Below are positions 8,064 to 18,234 of a DNA stretch of 51,017 nt, in pieces (the first letter of the stretch is position 1; each line of letters begins with the position of its first letter). Origin of the DNA: an uncultured Eubacteriales bacterium (GTDB lineage: Bacteria > Bacillota > Clostridia > Christensenellales > Aristaeellaceae); the NCBI GenBank assembly GCA_902764285.1, contig CACWVN010000006.1, positions 1 through 51,017 of the forward strand. Reading direction: 5' to 3'. The notes under the pieces are model-generated. The model saw nothing but the letters and a program-made list of their open reading frames with translations, was not told the DNA's origin and made no database searches. The position numbers were made by a program, and so were the translations under genes.

Positions 8064-8290
8064 AGCCGATGAGGAAGAGGAGTAGTTCCCATACTTCCCA
8101 AGAGAGGGCGGTTCGATGGCTGGAAGGCCGCCCGGAACCCTGGGGAACGAAGGTCGCTTCGGAGGCGGTCGGGCGAAATCATCAACCCGGCGGGGCGCGC
8201 CCCTTACAGCGCACAGAGGTCGCGCGCAGCGCGATGAATAAGGTGGTACCGCGGAGCTTTCCGCCCTTTGGGCAGAGAGCTCCTTTTTTG
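8064..8290 (+). promoter_or_regulatory. T-box leader, valine-specific (GTC specifier)
   Basis: tRNA-sensing riboswitch. Stem I begins with GAGGAAGAGGAGTAG, has the AGAGAG and GGNTGGAA-type distal elements near 8101-8125, and carries the specifier GTC at 8153-8155 in the context GAAG-GTC-G. That codon reads valine and matches valS downstream. The T-box sequence AGGTGGTACCGCGG lies at 8241-8254. It overlaps the terminator, a hairpin from about 8253 to 8283 with GGAGCT/AGCTCC at the base and GCCC/GGGC at the tip, followed by six T at 8284-8289. Uncharged tRNA-Val should stabilise the antiterminator and switch on the two genes downstream. Confidence 0.93.
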
Positions 8291-8302
8291 GAGGTGATCG
8301 AC

Positions 8303-8551
8303 ATGTCGGGAGAAAATCGGCGTCCCATGGGCTGGATTCTGCCGGTGATCGTCGTCGTCATCGGCGTGGGTTTTGCGCTGAACGCGATACGCAGCGGCGC
8401 GCTGAACGCCGTCCGGCTGAAAGCCGTCAACTGGGCCGGCCTTGCGGTAATGGCGGTCGGCGCGGTCGCCGCTTTCATGAAAAAGCCGCTGTGGAAGCTG
8501 GCGGGCGTACTGGCGTGCGCCGTCGGCGCCGTAATGGTCATCTATCTCTGA
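8303..8551 (+). CDS. small three-helix membrane protein between the T-box and valS
   Basis: An 82-residue, very hydrophobic protein that I do not recognise. ATG 8303 follows GGAGGTGATCGAC, an ideal ribosome site. Three membrane helices are predicted by eye: about 11-29, 42-58 and 64-82, with a basic N-terminus (ENRRP) and a Lys pair between helices 2 and 3. It begins only 13 bases after the T-box terminator, so it is the first gene induced when valine-tRNA is uncharged; valS follows 28 bases later. That placement suggests a role in amino-acid stress, or a promoterless hitchhiker. It is too small for a known transporter fold, so a transport subunit or stress-membrane peptide are only possibilities. 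Confidence 0.65.
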   Translation: MSGENRRPMGWILPVIVVVIGVGFALNAIRSGALNAVRLKAVNWAGLAVMAVGAVAAFMKKPLWKLAGVLACAVGAVMVIYL

Positions 8552-8579
8552 AAAGATATCTGTACGAGGGGGAAAATCC

Positions 8580-11306
8580 ATGGAAACCAAGCAGGAATTT
8601 GCGATGGAAAAGGTGTTTCAGCCGAACCAGGTGGAAGGCCGCATCTATGAAATGTGGGAGAAATCCGGCGCGTTCCAGCCGATCAAGGACGAGAGCAAGC
8701 GGCCCTTCGTCATCGTCATGCCGCCGCCGAACATCACCGGTCAGTTGCACATCGGCCACGCGCTGGACGAAATGCCCCAGGACGTGCTGATCCGCTATCA
8801 CCGCATGAAGGGCGACCCGACGCTGTGGGTGCCCGGCACCGACCACGCCGCCATCGCCACCGAGGTGAAGGTGGTGGACGCGCTGCGCAAGGAAGGCCTG
8901 ACCAAGCAGATGGTCGGCCGCGAAAAGTTCCTGGAGCGCACCTGGGAGTGGAAAAAGGAATACGGCGGGCGCATCGTGCGCCAGCTGCGCAAGCTGGGCG
9001 TGTCCTGCGACTGGAGCCGCGAGCGCTTCACGATGGACGACGGCCTGTCCCGCGCCGTGCGGGAGACGTTCGTGCGCCTGTATGAAAAAGACCTCATCTA
9101 CCGCGGCAGCCGCATGATCAACTGGTGCCCCTGCTGCCAGACGTCCCTTTCCGACGCGGAAGTGGAATACGAGGCCAAGGACGGCCACTTCTGGCACATC
9201 CTGTACCCGGTTAAGGAGACCGGCGAGCTGCTGGAGCTGGCCACCACCCGCCCGGAGACCATGCTGGGCGATACCGCCGTGGCCATCAACCCGGAGGATC
9301 CCCGCTACGCCCACCTGCACGGCTGCCACGTGGTGCTGCCGCTGGTGAACAAGGAGATCCCCATCGTGTGCGACGAGCACGCCGACATGGAGAAGGGCAC
9401 CGGCGTGGTGAAGATCACGCCCGCCCACGATCCGAACGACTTCGAGGTCGGCAAGCGCCACGACCTGCCGATGGTGCGCGTGTTCACCTACGACGGCTAC
9501 ATGACCGGCGCGAAGGAAGCCGCCGAGAACGCCGAATTGATCGCCAGCGGTCGCGCCACCGTGGACGAGCCCACCGTGCTGGACTGCGGCAAGTACGCCG
9601 GCATGACCACGCTGGACGCCCGCAAGGCCATCGTGGAGGACTTGACTGCGCTGGGCCTGCTCAAGTCGGTGGAGCCGCTGAACCACGAGGTCGGCACCTG
9701 CTACCGCTGCCACACCGTGGTGGAGCCGATGGTTTCCAAACAGTGGTTCGTGAAGATGAAGCCGCTGGCCGAGCCCGCCTGCCAGGTGGTGTACGACAAG
9801 AAGCTGCGCTTCATCCCCGAGCGCTTTGAAAAGACCTACCTGCACTGGATGGAGAACACCCGCGACTGGTGCATCAGCCGCCAGCTGTGGTGGGGCCATC
9901 GCATTCCGGCGTTCTACTGCGACGCATGCAACGAGACCTTCGTCACCCGCGAGGACATCACCGTCTGCCCGAAGTGCGGCAGGCCCGTGCGCCAGGACGA
10001 GGACGTGCTGGACACCTGGTTCTCCTCGGCGCTGTGGCCGTTCTCCACGCTGGGCTGGCCCGAACAGACCGACGATTTCAAGTACTACTATCCCAACACC
10101 GTGCTGTCCTGCGGCTACGACATCATCTTCTTCTGGCTGGCGCGCATGGTGTTCTCCGGCCTGGAGCAGACGGGGGAATGCCCGTTCGACGTGGCGCTGA
10201 TGCACGGCCTGGTGCGCGACGCGCTGGGAAGGAAGATGTCCAAGAGCCTGGGCAATGGCATCGATCCCATCGAGGTCATCGACAAATTCGGCGCGGACGC
10301 GCTGCGCTTCTCGTTGGTGATGGGCGTGGCGCCCGGCAGCGATATCCGCATGTCGGAAGAGAAGATCGAATCCTTCCGCAACTTCGCCAACAAGATCTGG
10401 AACGCTAGCCGGTTCGTGCTGATGAACCTGCAGGATTTCCAGCCGAAGGGCATCGACGCCGCAAAGCTGTCGCTGGCCGACAAGTGGATCCTGACCCGCT
10501 ATCAGGAGGCCGTGCGCGGCATCACCGACAACCTGGAGGGCTACGACCTGGGCCTGGCGGCTACGAAGCTCTATGATTTTGTCTGGAGCACCTTCTGCGA
10601 CTGGTACATCGAAATGGCCAAGCAGGGTCTTTATGCCGAGGAAGGCGACGTGAAGTCCACGACCCAGGAAGTGCTGCTGTACGTGCTGACGGGCACGCTC
10701 AAGCTGCTGCATCCGTACATGCCGTTCATCACCGAGGAGGTCTACGGTTATCTGCCCAACGCCGACGGCATGCTGATTGCCTCGAAGTGGCCGGAAGTGA
10801 AGCCGGAATTCGATTTCCCGGCCGAGGCCGCGCAGATGGAGGGCATCATGGACGTCATCCGCGCTGTGCGCAACCTGCGCGCGGAGATGAACGTGCAGCC
10901 CGGCCGCAAGGCCACGCTGATGCTGAAGCCCCACGAGGGCTGGCGCGACGCGCTGCAATCCGCGGAAGGGTATTTCAAGCGCCTGGCCAACGCCAGCGGC
11001 CTGGAGATGCTCGACGCGCACGCCGCCAACCCGGAAAAATCCGCCTCCGCTGTGGCGGAACCCTGCGAATTGTTCATGCCGCTGGGCGAGCTGGTGGACG
11101 TGGACAAGGAACTGAAGCGCCTGGCCAAGGACCTGAAGGGCCTGGAGGGCGAGATCGCCCGCGCGACGAACATGCTGAACAACCCCGGTTTCGTGGGCAA
11201 GGCACCCGCGCAGCTGGTGGAGTCCGAGCGCGAGAAGCTGGCCACCAACCAGGGGCTGCTGAAGAAGCTGCAGGCGCGCATCGCCGAAATGGAATCCCTG
11301 AAGTAA
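8580..11306 (+). CDS. valS: valine--tRNA ligase
   Basis: Class I aminoacyl-tRNA synthetase of 908 residues that charges tRNA-Val. The ATP-binding HIGH motif is at 57-60 within PPPNITGQLHIGHA, and KMSKS is at 552-556 (GRKMSKSLGNG). The CP1 editing domain that hydrolyses Thr-tRNA-Val lies between (about 190-340), with zinc-type Cys clusters around CDACNETF and CPKCGRP (about 450-470). The anticodon-binding domain is C-terminal, and the last 60-odd residues form the ValRS coiled-coil arm. ATG 8580 follows GAGGGGGAAAATCC. Expression is controlled by the GTC-specific T-box upstream, together with the small membrane protein gene. Length and motif spacing are normal, with no sign of disruption. Confidence 0.97.
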   Translation: METKQEFAMEKVFQPNQVEGRIYEMWEKSGAFQPIKDESKRPFVIVMPPPNITGQLHIGHALDEMPQDVLIRYHRMKGDPTLWVPGTDHAAIATEVKVVDALRKEGLTKQMVGREKFLERTWEWKKEYGGRIVRQLRKLGVSCDWSRERFTMDDGLSRAVRETFVRLYEKDLIYRGSRMINWCPCCQTSLSDAEVEYEAKDGHFWHILYPVKETGELLELATTRPETMLGDTAVAINPEDPRYAHLHGCHVVLPLVNKEIPIVCDEHADMEKGTGVVKITPAHDPNDFEVGKRHDLPMVRVFTYDGYMTGAKEAAENAELIASGRATVDEPTVLDCGKYAGMTTLDARKAIVEDLTALGLLKSVEPLNHEVGTCYRCHTVVEPMVSKQWFVKMKPLAEPACQVVYDKKLRFIPERFEKTYLHWMENTRDWCISRQLWWGHRIPAFYCDACNETFVTREDITVCPKCGRPVRQDEDVLDTWFSSALWPFSTLGWPEQTDDFKYYYPNTVLSCGYDIIFFWLARMVFSGLEQTGECPFDVALMHGLVRDALGRKMSKSLGNGIDPIEVIDKFGADALRFSLVMGVAPGSDIRMSEEKIESFRNFANKIWNASRFVLMNLQDFQPKGIDAAKLSLADKWILTRYQEAVRGITDNLEGYDLGLAATKLYDFVWSTFCDWYIEMAKQGLYAEEGDVKSTTQEVLLYVLTGTLKLLHPYMPFITEEVYGYLPNADGMLIASKWPEVKPEFDFPAEAAQMEGIMDVIRAVRNLRAEMNVQPGRKATLMLKPHEGWRDALQSAEGYFKRLANASGLEMLDAHAANPEKSASAVAEPCELFMPLGELVDVDKELKRLAKDLKGLEGEIARATNMLNNPGFVGKAPAQLVESEREKLATNQGLLKKLQARIAEMESLK

Positions 11307-11321
11307 ACCATGCGCAAGACA

Positions 11322-11346
11322 GGGCCGCCGGAATATCCGGCGGCCC
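11322..11346. terminator. bidirectional terminator between valS and the aspartokinase gene
   Basis: A perfect 11-base stem, GGGCCGCCGGA (11322-11332) with TCCGGCGGCCC (11336-11346), around a 3-base loop. It is followed by TTATCTTTT on the plus strand. It sits between two convergent genes. Confidence 0.85.
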
Positions 11347-11353
11347 TTATCTT

Positions 11354-12433
11354 TTATACGATCAGCAGGGAATGCAGCCATCTGGCGGCCGAAGCGGTCC
11401 ATTGTTTTTTCACGATGAATCGCACGGCGTCGTCCTCTTCCTCTGTGCGCAGCGGACGCAGTGTTTCCGCGGCCACGATCCTGTCCGTCGTTGAAAGCCC
11501 GAACACGGTGATCAGGGACAAATCCTCATGATGACCGGCGTCCGCCGTCCCATCCGGATCGGAGGAATAATCCCTGACGGCAATGCAGGGGACCGTTCCG
11601 CCGCACCGGTCGTCGATCAGCGTTCCGAAGCACTCGGGCTGCCGCAGGCTGCGCAGGCGCGTCGGAATGCCCGCGGCGGCCACGGGATCCAGACACTCCG
11701 GGTGCAGCACCCGCGCGCCCGCCCGCGCCAGGCGGCGCATCTGCCGGTAGCTGATCTGGGGAATCAACCGCGCCTGCGGCACGATTTCGGGGTCCGCCGT
11801 CATCAGCCCCGGCACGTCCGTCCAGTTCTCATACAGCGCGGCGCCGGCGCCGGCCGCGGCCAGCGCGCCCGTGATGTCCGAACCGTTTCGGGGGAAGGTG
11901 GCGACCGTCCCATCCGGCATCGCGCCGTAGAATCCCGGCAGGATCAGCCGTTTCTGATCGAGTGCCGCGCGTTCGATCCGGCGCAGCGTGCGCGGCTCGT
12001 CCACCTCGCCACCCTCCTCAAAGGCGATCAGTTCGGCCGCGTCGCGCATGGGAATGCCCGTATACCGGGAAAAAAGATCGGCGCAGAGATACTCGCCGCG
12101 GCTGAGCACGTCGGCTTCACCCTTCCGCAGCGCGCCGGCGATCTCGCGCCACGCCCTGCCGCGGTAAGACGGCAGGCCCAGGCCCCGGGCGATATCATCG
12201 TACCAGCGCGCGATTCGCGCAACCAGGTCGAATGCCGGCAGGCCGCGCCTGCGGCGCTGCCAGCATTTTTCCAGAAGCACCGTGACTTTTTCATCATGTT
12301 TCGCATCAATTCCCGGCGCGGACAGCACGATGATCCTGCGCCGATCGCATTGGTTTATCAGCTGTGATATACGCTTAAAGCCCTCGGCATCCGCCGTGCA
12401 GCTGCCGCCGAATTTGGCCGCGATAACGCTCAT
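11354..12433 (-). CDS. aspartate kinase with a shortened regulatory region
   Basis: Amino acid kinase of 359 residues catalysing ATP-dependent phosphorylation of L-aspartate, the first step to Lys, Met and Thr. Catalytic-domain motifs are visible: KFGGS at the N-terminus (residues 7-11), the FPRNGSDIT segment, and NWTDVPGLMTADP near 230. I chose ATG 12433 because GGAGG is 8 bases upstream; ATG 12439 is only 2 bases from it. After the kinase domain ends near residue 280, only about 78 residues remain, roughly one ACT domain. Usual enzymes carry two interlocked ACT domains and run to 400-450 residues. Feedback inhibition may therefore be altered. It is a stand-alone gene, convergent with valS, with no other lysine or threonine genes nearby. 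Confidence 0.85.
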   Translation of the reverse strand: MSVIAAKFGGSCTADAEGFKRISQLINQCDRRRIIVLSAPGIDAKHDEKVTVLLEKCWQRRRRGLPAFDLVARIARWYDDIARGLGLPSYRGRAWREIAGALRKGEADVLSRGEYLCADLFSRYTGIPMRDAAELIAFEEGGEVDEPRTLRRIERAALDQKRLILPGFYGAMPDGTVATFPRNGSDITGALAAAGAGAALYENWTDVPGLMTADPEIVPQARLIPQISYRQMRRLARAGARVLHPECLDPVAAAGIPTRLRSLRQPECFGTLIDDRCGGTVPCIAVRDYSSDPDGTADAGHHEDLSLITVFGLSTTDRIVAAETLRPLRTEEEDDAVRFIVKKQWTASAARWLHSLLIV

Positions 12434-12800
12434 TGTCATAACCTCCGGCATGAAACATCCACAGCGTCCCAACGGGCAGCGCGGGCATGGCGCCGGCTCC
12501 ACAGGGTTCGGACGCTTTACGGGTTATACTATGGCTTTGCGCGGAGAATCGTTCGCAGGCCTGCAAACAGGTTAGTATATATTAAAAATAAATGAAATAA
12601 AGGATTTTTTCATGTCGGTGTTGTATATAATACTATAATATCCGCCGAAGCCGCCGCCTGGGCCTTCCGCATTTGCATCCACCTTTTTCTTGCGGAATTT
12701 GTGGAATGGTTGCAGGAAAAACGGCAAAACCGGCGAATATTATTCTATTGTTCAACCATAAGCCCGCGCCGCGCGGCGGCAAATACGCAGAGGAGAACCT
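12434..12800. other. divergent intergenic region between the aspartokinase and dnaG genes
   Basis: About 370 bases, clearly AT-rich between 12570 and 12660. It contains two overlapping TATAAT hexamers on the plus strand (12626-12631 and 12634-12639) without convincing -35 boxes, and a possible minus-strand TATAAC about 90 bases before the aspartokinase gene. The dnaG ribosome site AGAGGAG is at its right edge. I see no small gene with a credible start, and no recognised riboswitch; a lysine riboswitch was looked for and not seen. Confidence 0.5.
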
Positions 12801-14528
12801 ATGAGCGGCAGATTGTCAGACGCATGGCTGGAGGAACTCAGAAGCCGTACCAGCCTTGAAGAAGTGGTCTCCGAATATGTTCCTCTGAAACAAAAGGGCA
12901 GGCGGTATTGGGGATGCTGTCCGTTCCACAATGAAAAGACGCCGTCTTTCAGCGTGGATACCGAAAGCCAACTGTATTACTGCTTCGGCTGCCATAAGGG
13001 CGGCACCGTGATCCAGTTCGTCATGGATATGGAGCGGATGGAGTTCATGGACGCGGTCCGGTATCTTGCGGATCGCGCGCACATGGAAGTGCCGCAGTTG
13101 ACGCCCCGGCAGGGCGCTCCCGCTGCCAGCCGCGACGAGCGCGAGCGCATGTACGAAGCCAACCGCGACGCGGCCCGTTTTTTCTATGATACGCTCTGGT
13201 CGGGCGAAGGCGCCGAGGCGCTCAATTATCTGTACGGCCGCGGATTGAACGATTCGGACATCCGCCGTTTCGGGCTCGGCGCTTCCCCAAAGGGTCGCGA
13301 TGCGCTGACGGCCCACCTGAACGGCAAGGGCTACGATTCGCCGCTGCTGGTCAAGGCCGGATTGTGCGTATTCAAGGACGGCCGGCATATCGATATGTTC
13401 CGGGGCAGGGTGATGTTTCCCATCATCAACGCCCAGGGCCGGGTGCTGGGCTTCGGCGGGCGCGCCATGGGCGATGCCCAGCCCAAATACCTGAACACCG
13501 CGGAAACGCCGGTATTCAACAAGCGGCTGGGGCTCTACGCGCTGAACTTCGCTCAGAAGGAACGTGCGCTTGGCCGCCTGGTGCTGGTGGAAGGGTATAT
13601 GGATACCGTATCCCTTCGCAAATACGGCGTAAAGGGCGTGGTGGCCACGCTGGGCACGGCGCTGACCGAGGAACAGGCGCGCCTGATGAAGCGCTATGCG
13701 CCGGAGGTGTGGATCAGCTATGACGGCGATTCCGCCGGCCGGAAAGCCGCGCTGCGGGCGCTGGATATCCTGGACCAGCAGAACCTGACGGCGAAGGTGA
13801 TCGATTATCCCGGCGGCATGGATCCGGACGACTTCGTAAAGGCCAAGGGGCTTGCGGGATTTGACGCCCTGGCCAAATACGATTCCGCGAGTTACCGGAT
13901 GCTTCGCGCCAAGGATGATCTGGATCTGTCCACCCAGGACGGTATGACCCAGTACGCGCTGAGATGCTGCGCGATCCTGAAGGCGGTCAAGAACCCCGTC
14001 GAGATGGAGAACCACCTGCGAAAGCTGGTCAACGAAACCGGATACGACCGGGAGATCCTGCTCAGGCAGATCGGCGTCAGCGCGGCTGCGAAACAGCCGA
14101 CGGTGCGCCGGCCCAGGAAGCGCGAGGAAGAGACGGGGGAGATCGGGATCGCCGAGCAGGCGCTGCTGTCGCTGCTGGTTTCCGGATTGATTCCCTCCGG
14201 AATGATCGTGCCCGGGGATTTTTCCGATCCGGAGCACCGGGCGCTGGCCGAGTGGCTGGCCGGCGGCAAATCCGTCAATGCTTATATCGACTGCATTGAC
14301 GACGAAGCCCGGCGCGCGCACGTCATGTCGTCGATAAGCTATGACCCGCTTCCGCGCGAGCGCGAAGAGGCCGCGAAGATGGCGGAAAGCTGTCTGGGCG
14401 TGATCCGCAGGGACCGCGTCAGGCGCCGCATCGAAAAGATCAAAGGCCAGATGAACGGCGCGTCCGCGGAACAGAAAGCAGAATTATACCGTCAAATCGC
14501 AGAATTGATGAAACAGCTGGAAGGCTGA
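12801..14528 (+). CDS. dnaG: DNA primase
   Basis: Synthesises RNA primers at the replication fork; 575 residues. The N-terminal CHC2 zinc domain has C40, H43, C61 and C64 (CPFH and CFGC). The TOPRIM catalytic core includes [10 protein letters not shown] (the Glu) and [12 protein letters not shown] (the metal-binding Asp pair), about residues 265-345. The C-terminal third is the DnaB-helicase-binding region, which is variable in sequence. ATG 12801 follows AGAGGAGAACCT. It begins the macromolecular synthesis operon: rpoD follows 23 bases later, then trmK, nif3 and cdsZ with overlaps or small gaps. Length is typical of clostridial primases. Confidence 0.97.
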   Translation: MSGRLSDAWLEELRSRTSLEEVVSEYVPLKQKGRRYWGCCPFHNEKTPSFSVDTESQLYYCFGCHKGGTVIQFVMDMERMEFMDAVRYLADRAHMEVPQLTPRQGAPAASRDERERMYEANRDAARFFYDTLWSGEGAEALNYLYGRGLNDSDIRRFGLGASPKGRDALTAHLNGKGYDSPLLVKAGLCVFKDGRHIDMFRGRVMFPIINAQGRVLGFGGRAMGDAQPKYLNTAETPVFNKRLGLYALNFAQKERALGRLVLVEGYMDTVSLRKYGVKGVVATLGTALTEEQARLMKRYAPEVWISYDGDSAGRKAALRALDILDQQNLTAKVIDYPGGMDPDDFVKAKGLAGFDALAKYDSASYRMLRAKDDLDLSTQDGMTQYALRCCAILKAVKNPVEMENHLRKLVNETGYDREILLRQIGVSAAAKQPTVRRPRKREEETGEIGIAEQALLSLLVSGLIPSGMIVPGDFSDPEHRALAEWLAGGKSVNAYIDCIDDEARRAHVMSSISYDPLPREREEAAKMAESCLGVIRRDRVRRRIEKIKGQMNGASAEQKAELYRQIAELMKQLEG

Positions 14529-14551
14529 CCGGTCGAAAGGAGTGGCCCGGA

Positions 14552-15645
<1,094 letters not shown>

Positions 15646-15646
<1 letters not shown>

Positions 15647-16341
15647 TGCACGACGGAAAAAGGATCGTTCTCGACCCGCGCCTGTCTATGATTGCCCGGC
15701 TTGCCGGCCGCTGCGAACGCTTTGCCGACATCGGGTGCGACCATGGCAGGCTCGGCGCGTTTATGCTGCAAACCGACCGGTGCCGCCGCGCCGTGCTGGC
15801 GGATATCTCCGAACCCTCGCTGGGAAAAGCCCGAAGGCTGATCGGTCTGCTGGGGTTGTCGGAACGGGTCGATTTTCGCGTGGGCGACGGCCTGCTCGCG
15901 CTCGATGCGCCCGTGGACGCCGTCGCGATCGCCGGCATGGGCGGGCCCACCATCGCAGGGATCCTTCGCGCTGGGCGGGCAAAGCTCGGATCGGCGCGGA
16001 TCGTGCTGCAGCCCAACGTGGGCGCGCGGGAACTGCGCCAGGCGCTGTCGGAGATCGAATACCGCATTACGGACGAGCGCGTCGTCCAGGACGGCAGGCG
16101 CAATTACGTCGTCATGCTGGCCGAGCCCGGCGCATCCGAATACGACGAAAGACAATTGACCGTCGGCCCGGTGCTGTTGCAGCGCCTGCCGGACGAACTG
16201 GCGCCCTATGCGCGGTTTCGGCTGCGCGTGGCGACGCAGGCGCTTGCGGGCGCCCGCGCCGGCGGCGATGAGGCCCAGGTGGAGGCGCTGTGCGCCGAGA
16301 TCGGGATATGGGAGGAAGTGAGCGCGTGTCTGCGACGGTAA
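15646..16341 (+). CDS. trmK: tRNA (adenine(22)-N1)-methyltransferase
   Basis: SAM-dependent methyltransferase of 231 residues acting on A22 in the D-loop of tRNAs. The Rossmann SAM-binding motif is DIGCDHGRLG at 28-37. The family's catalytic-loop signature IAGMGGPTI follows near 103, and LQPNVGARELR near 125. The C-terminal part is helical and probably contacts tRNA. ATG 15646 shares a base with the rpoD stop. The gene order rpoD-trmK-nif3 is common in Firmicutes (YqfN next to YqfO in Bacillus), which supports the call. The end overlaps the start of the next gene by 16 bases. Confidence 0.92.
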
Positions 16342-17087
16342 AACAGATTCTTCAGCTCCTGGACGTCTTTGCGCCGTTCAGCCTCGCGGAGGAATGGGAC
16401 AACGTGGGCCTGCTGGCCGGAAACCCCGATTCCGTTGTGGATACCGTGCTCTGCGCGCTGGATTTCAACCGCGGCGTGCTGGATGAGGCCGTGTGCCGCG
16501 GCGCGCAGCTGATCGTGACCCATCATCCAATCCTCTTCCGGGGCAGGAAAAACCTGTGCGAATCGGACAACGAGGGGAAGATGCTGTGCCGGCTGGTTCG
16601 CTCCGGCATCGCGCTGATCGCTGCGCACACCAATTACGACAACGCCTGTCCCGGCGTCAATGACGCGCTGGCGGAGGCGCTTGGGCTGACTGACGTGCAG
16701 ACGCTGGAACACGGCCTGCGCGTGGGGACGCCGGCCCAGAAGACGCTGGGCGCGTTCGCAGACCATGCCGGGCGGGCCCTCGGCGGCCCCGTGCGGCGGT
16801 ACGGCGATCCGGGCCGCGAGATCCGGAATGTCGCGGTGCTGGGCGGCGCGGGCGAGGATTACATCGCCGACGCGCTTGCCGCGCGCGCGGACGTTTTTCT
16901 GACGGGCGAGGTCGCCTATCACAAGGCGCTGGATGCCGTGGACAGCGGGCTGTGCGTGCTGGAAGCCGGGCACGCCGCCACGGAGCGTCCCGGAATTTCC
17001 GCCCTGGCGAGAGGTTTACAAATCGAGGCGGATGCGGTAGAATATAATATATGCGTTCTGAACAGCGAAGTCGGATCGTTTTATTAG
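16326..17087 (+). CDS. Nif3-like dinuclear metal center protein (YqfO/YbgI)
   Basis: A Nif3/DUF34 protein of 253 residues from GTG 16326, which follows GGAGGAAGTGAGC; this start overlaps the end of trmK by 16 bases. Metal-binding motifs are present: EEWDNVGLL near 20, VTHHPI near 62 (paired His), and a C-terminal VAYHKALDA...EAGHAATE segment that supplies the remaining His and Glu. The family forms ring-shaped hexamers with a two-metal site. Its role is unsettled; GTP cyclohydrolase-type activity and metallochaperone-like roles have been suggested. It lacks the PII-like insertion found in Bacillus YqfO, so it is the short YbgI form. It is coupled with trmK and cdsZ. Confidence 0.9.
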   Translation: MSATVKQILQLLDVFAPFSLAEEWDNVGLLAGNPDSVVDTVLCALDFNRGVLDEAVCRGAQLIVTHHPILFRGRKNLCESDNEGKMLCRLVRSGIALIAAHTNYDNACPGVNDALAEALGLTDVQTLEHGLRVGTPAQKTLGAFADHAGRALGGPVRRYGDPGREIRNVAVLGGAGEDYIADALAARADVFLTGEVAYHKALDAVDSGLCVLEAGHAATERPGISALARGLQIEADAVEYNICVLNSEVGSFY

Positions 17088-17098
17088 GAGGAATTACA

Positions 17099-17809
17099 AT
17101 GCAGCTGGATACCCTGTGGCAGTTTATGCAGGTAGATATGGAAGCGGATGGCTTCGAAAACAAGATGCGCCAGTCGGCGAGCCGCCAGAAGCTGATCAAG
17201 CAGAGGGATTTTCTGAAGGATCAGCAGGCGAACATGAAGAAGCTGGAGACCGAGATCGCCGTGATGCAGGATCGCCTGGAAGCCGTCCAGGACGAGGCGG
17301 ACCGGCTGGAGAAGTCGCTCGGCGCTCTCGCGGAGGAATTTGAGAACAATCCGCCCCAGAACGCGGAGGACGCCCAGAAGCAGGCGGAAGCCGTGCAGAA
17401 GCTGGTGGATTCCCTGTCCAGGTATGAACAGGAGCTTTCCAAGATGCGCAAGGACGCCGACACGAAGGATCGCCAGCAGAAGGAGATCCGCGTGCGCGCC
17501 GCCAAGACGAAGATGGAATTTGACCAGCTGAAGGTGGAATACGACAAGGAATTCAAGGCCGACACCGCTGCGCTTCAGCAGATGCGCGAGCGCACCGAGG
17601 CCGAATCCAAAAAGGTGGATCCCGCGCTGCTTTCGAAGTATCACAGCATCAAGCAGCATTGTACGCCGCCCATGGCCAAATTGATCAACGGCCAGTGCAG
17701 CGGGTGCTTCATGTCGCTGCCCAGCGCCACGCTGCTGGATATCCGCAGCGGCGACCGCATCGTGGAATGCGATAACTGCGGCAGGATCCTCTACGATGCC
17801 GGCGAATGA
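17099..17809 (+). CDS. coiled-coil zinc-ribbon protein (CdsZ/DUF164 type)
   Basis: A 236-residue protein made of a long antiparallel coiled coil (about 20-180, with heptad-rich Glu/Lys/Gln) and a C4 zinc ribbon with C200-x2-C203 and C224-x2-C227 (QCSGC and CDNC). This matches the zf-RING_7/CdsZ family, first named after an enterococcal/Clostridium protein linked to Nif3 genes, and it always tends to sit downstream of Nif3, as here. ATG 17099 follows AGGAGGAATTACA. The function is not firmly known; nucleic acid or ribosome binding is plausible. It ends the operon 15 bases before rnpB begins. Confidence 0.85.
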   Translation: MQLDTLWQFMQVDMEADGFENKMRQSASRQKLIKQRDFLKDQQANMKKLETEIAVMQDRLEAVQDEADRLEKSLGALAEEFENNPPQNAEDAQKQAEAVQKLVDSLSRYEQELSKMRKDADTKDRQQKEIRVRAAKTKMEFDQLKVEYDKEFKADTAALQQMRERTEAESKKVDPALLSKYHSIKQHCTPPMAKLINGQCSGCFMSLPSATLLDIRSGDRIVECDNCGRILYDAGE

Positions 17810-17824
17810 TTTATAGGGTATGAT

Positions 17825-18178
17825 GGATTGTGAGGGCGCCAGACGATCGCAGGCGCGCAAGCGCTTGAGGAAAGTCCGAGCACCGCAGGGCAGGGTGCCG
17901 GTTAACTGCCGGTGAAGGCGACTTCAAGGAAAGTGCAACAGAGATATACCGCGAATTCCCCGCAAGGGGAACGCAAGGGTGGAAAGGCGAGGTAAGAGCT
18001 CACCCGCGGCCTGGCGACTGGCCCGCGCTGTAAACCCCACCTGGTGCAAGATTGATAGGGAAGCATATGCGGCGGCCCGTCGCGCTTCCGGGTAATCGCT
18101 TGAGCCTGCTGGCAACTGCAGGCCCAGATAGATGATCGTCCAATACAGAACTCGGCTTACAGACGCCGCTCACAATTT
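17825..18178 (+). ncRNA. rnpB: RNase P RNA (bacterial type A)
   Basis: The catalytic RNA that removes the 5' leader of pre-tRNAs. The universal P4 5' strand GAGGAAAGTCCGAGC is near 17866, and the matching 3' block ACAGAACTCGGCTTACAG is near 18145. Helix P1 forms from ATTGTGAG (17827-17834) and CTCACAAT (18169-18176), a perfect 8-base match that defines both ends. The GGTAA tract and the CR-type conserved parts (GCAACAGAGATATACCGC) are also present. The length of about 350 bases is normal. TTTTT follows P1, so P1 may help termination. It lies just after cdsZ, and no strong promoter of its own was found, so it may be cotranscribed. Confidence 0.96.
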
Positions 18179-18189
18179 TTCATAAACGC

Positions 18190-18216
18190 GGGGACGCCGC
18201 TGCATGCGGCGTCCCC
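18190..18216. terminator. strong hairpin between rnpB and the convergent ruvX-yrzB gene
   Basis: A perfect 11-base stem, GGGGACGCCGC (18190-18200) with GCGGCGTCCCC (18206-18216), around a 5-base loop. It separates two converging transcripts. T-runs next to it are poor, apart from the TTTTT before it on the plus strand. Confidence 0.65.
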
Positions 18217-18234
18217 GTTGTCATGGAAACCCGG

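Noticed and set aside
8538..11402. A 954-codon open frame on the minus strand opposite valS
   Set aside because: It mirrors valS exactly, has no family motifs and no ribosome site, and is rich in His/Leu/Val/Ala/Gly as expected from the antisense of GC-rich codons. valS has all catalytic motifs.
12434..12800. Possible lysine riboswitch or L-box in front of the aspartokinase gene
   Set aside because: The conserved lysine-aptamer core sequences are not seen and no terminator/antiterminator pair is visible, so the region is left as plain intergenic DNA.
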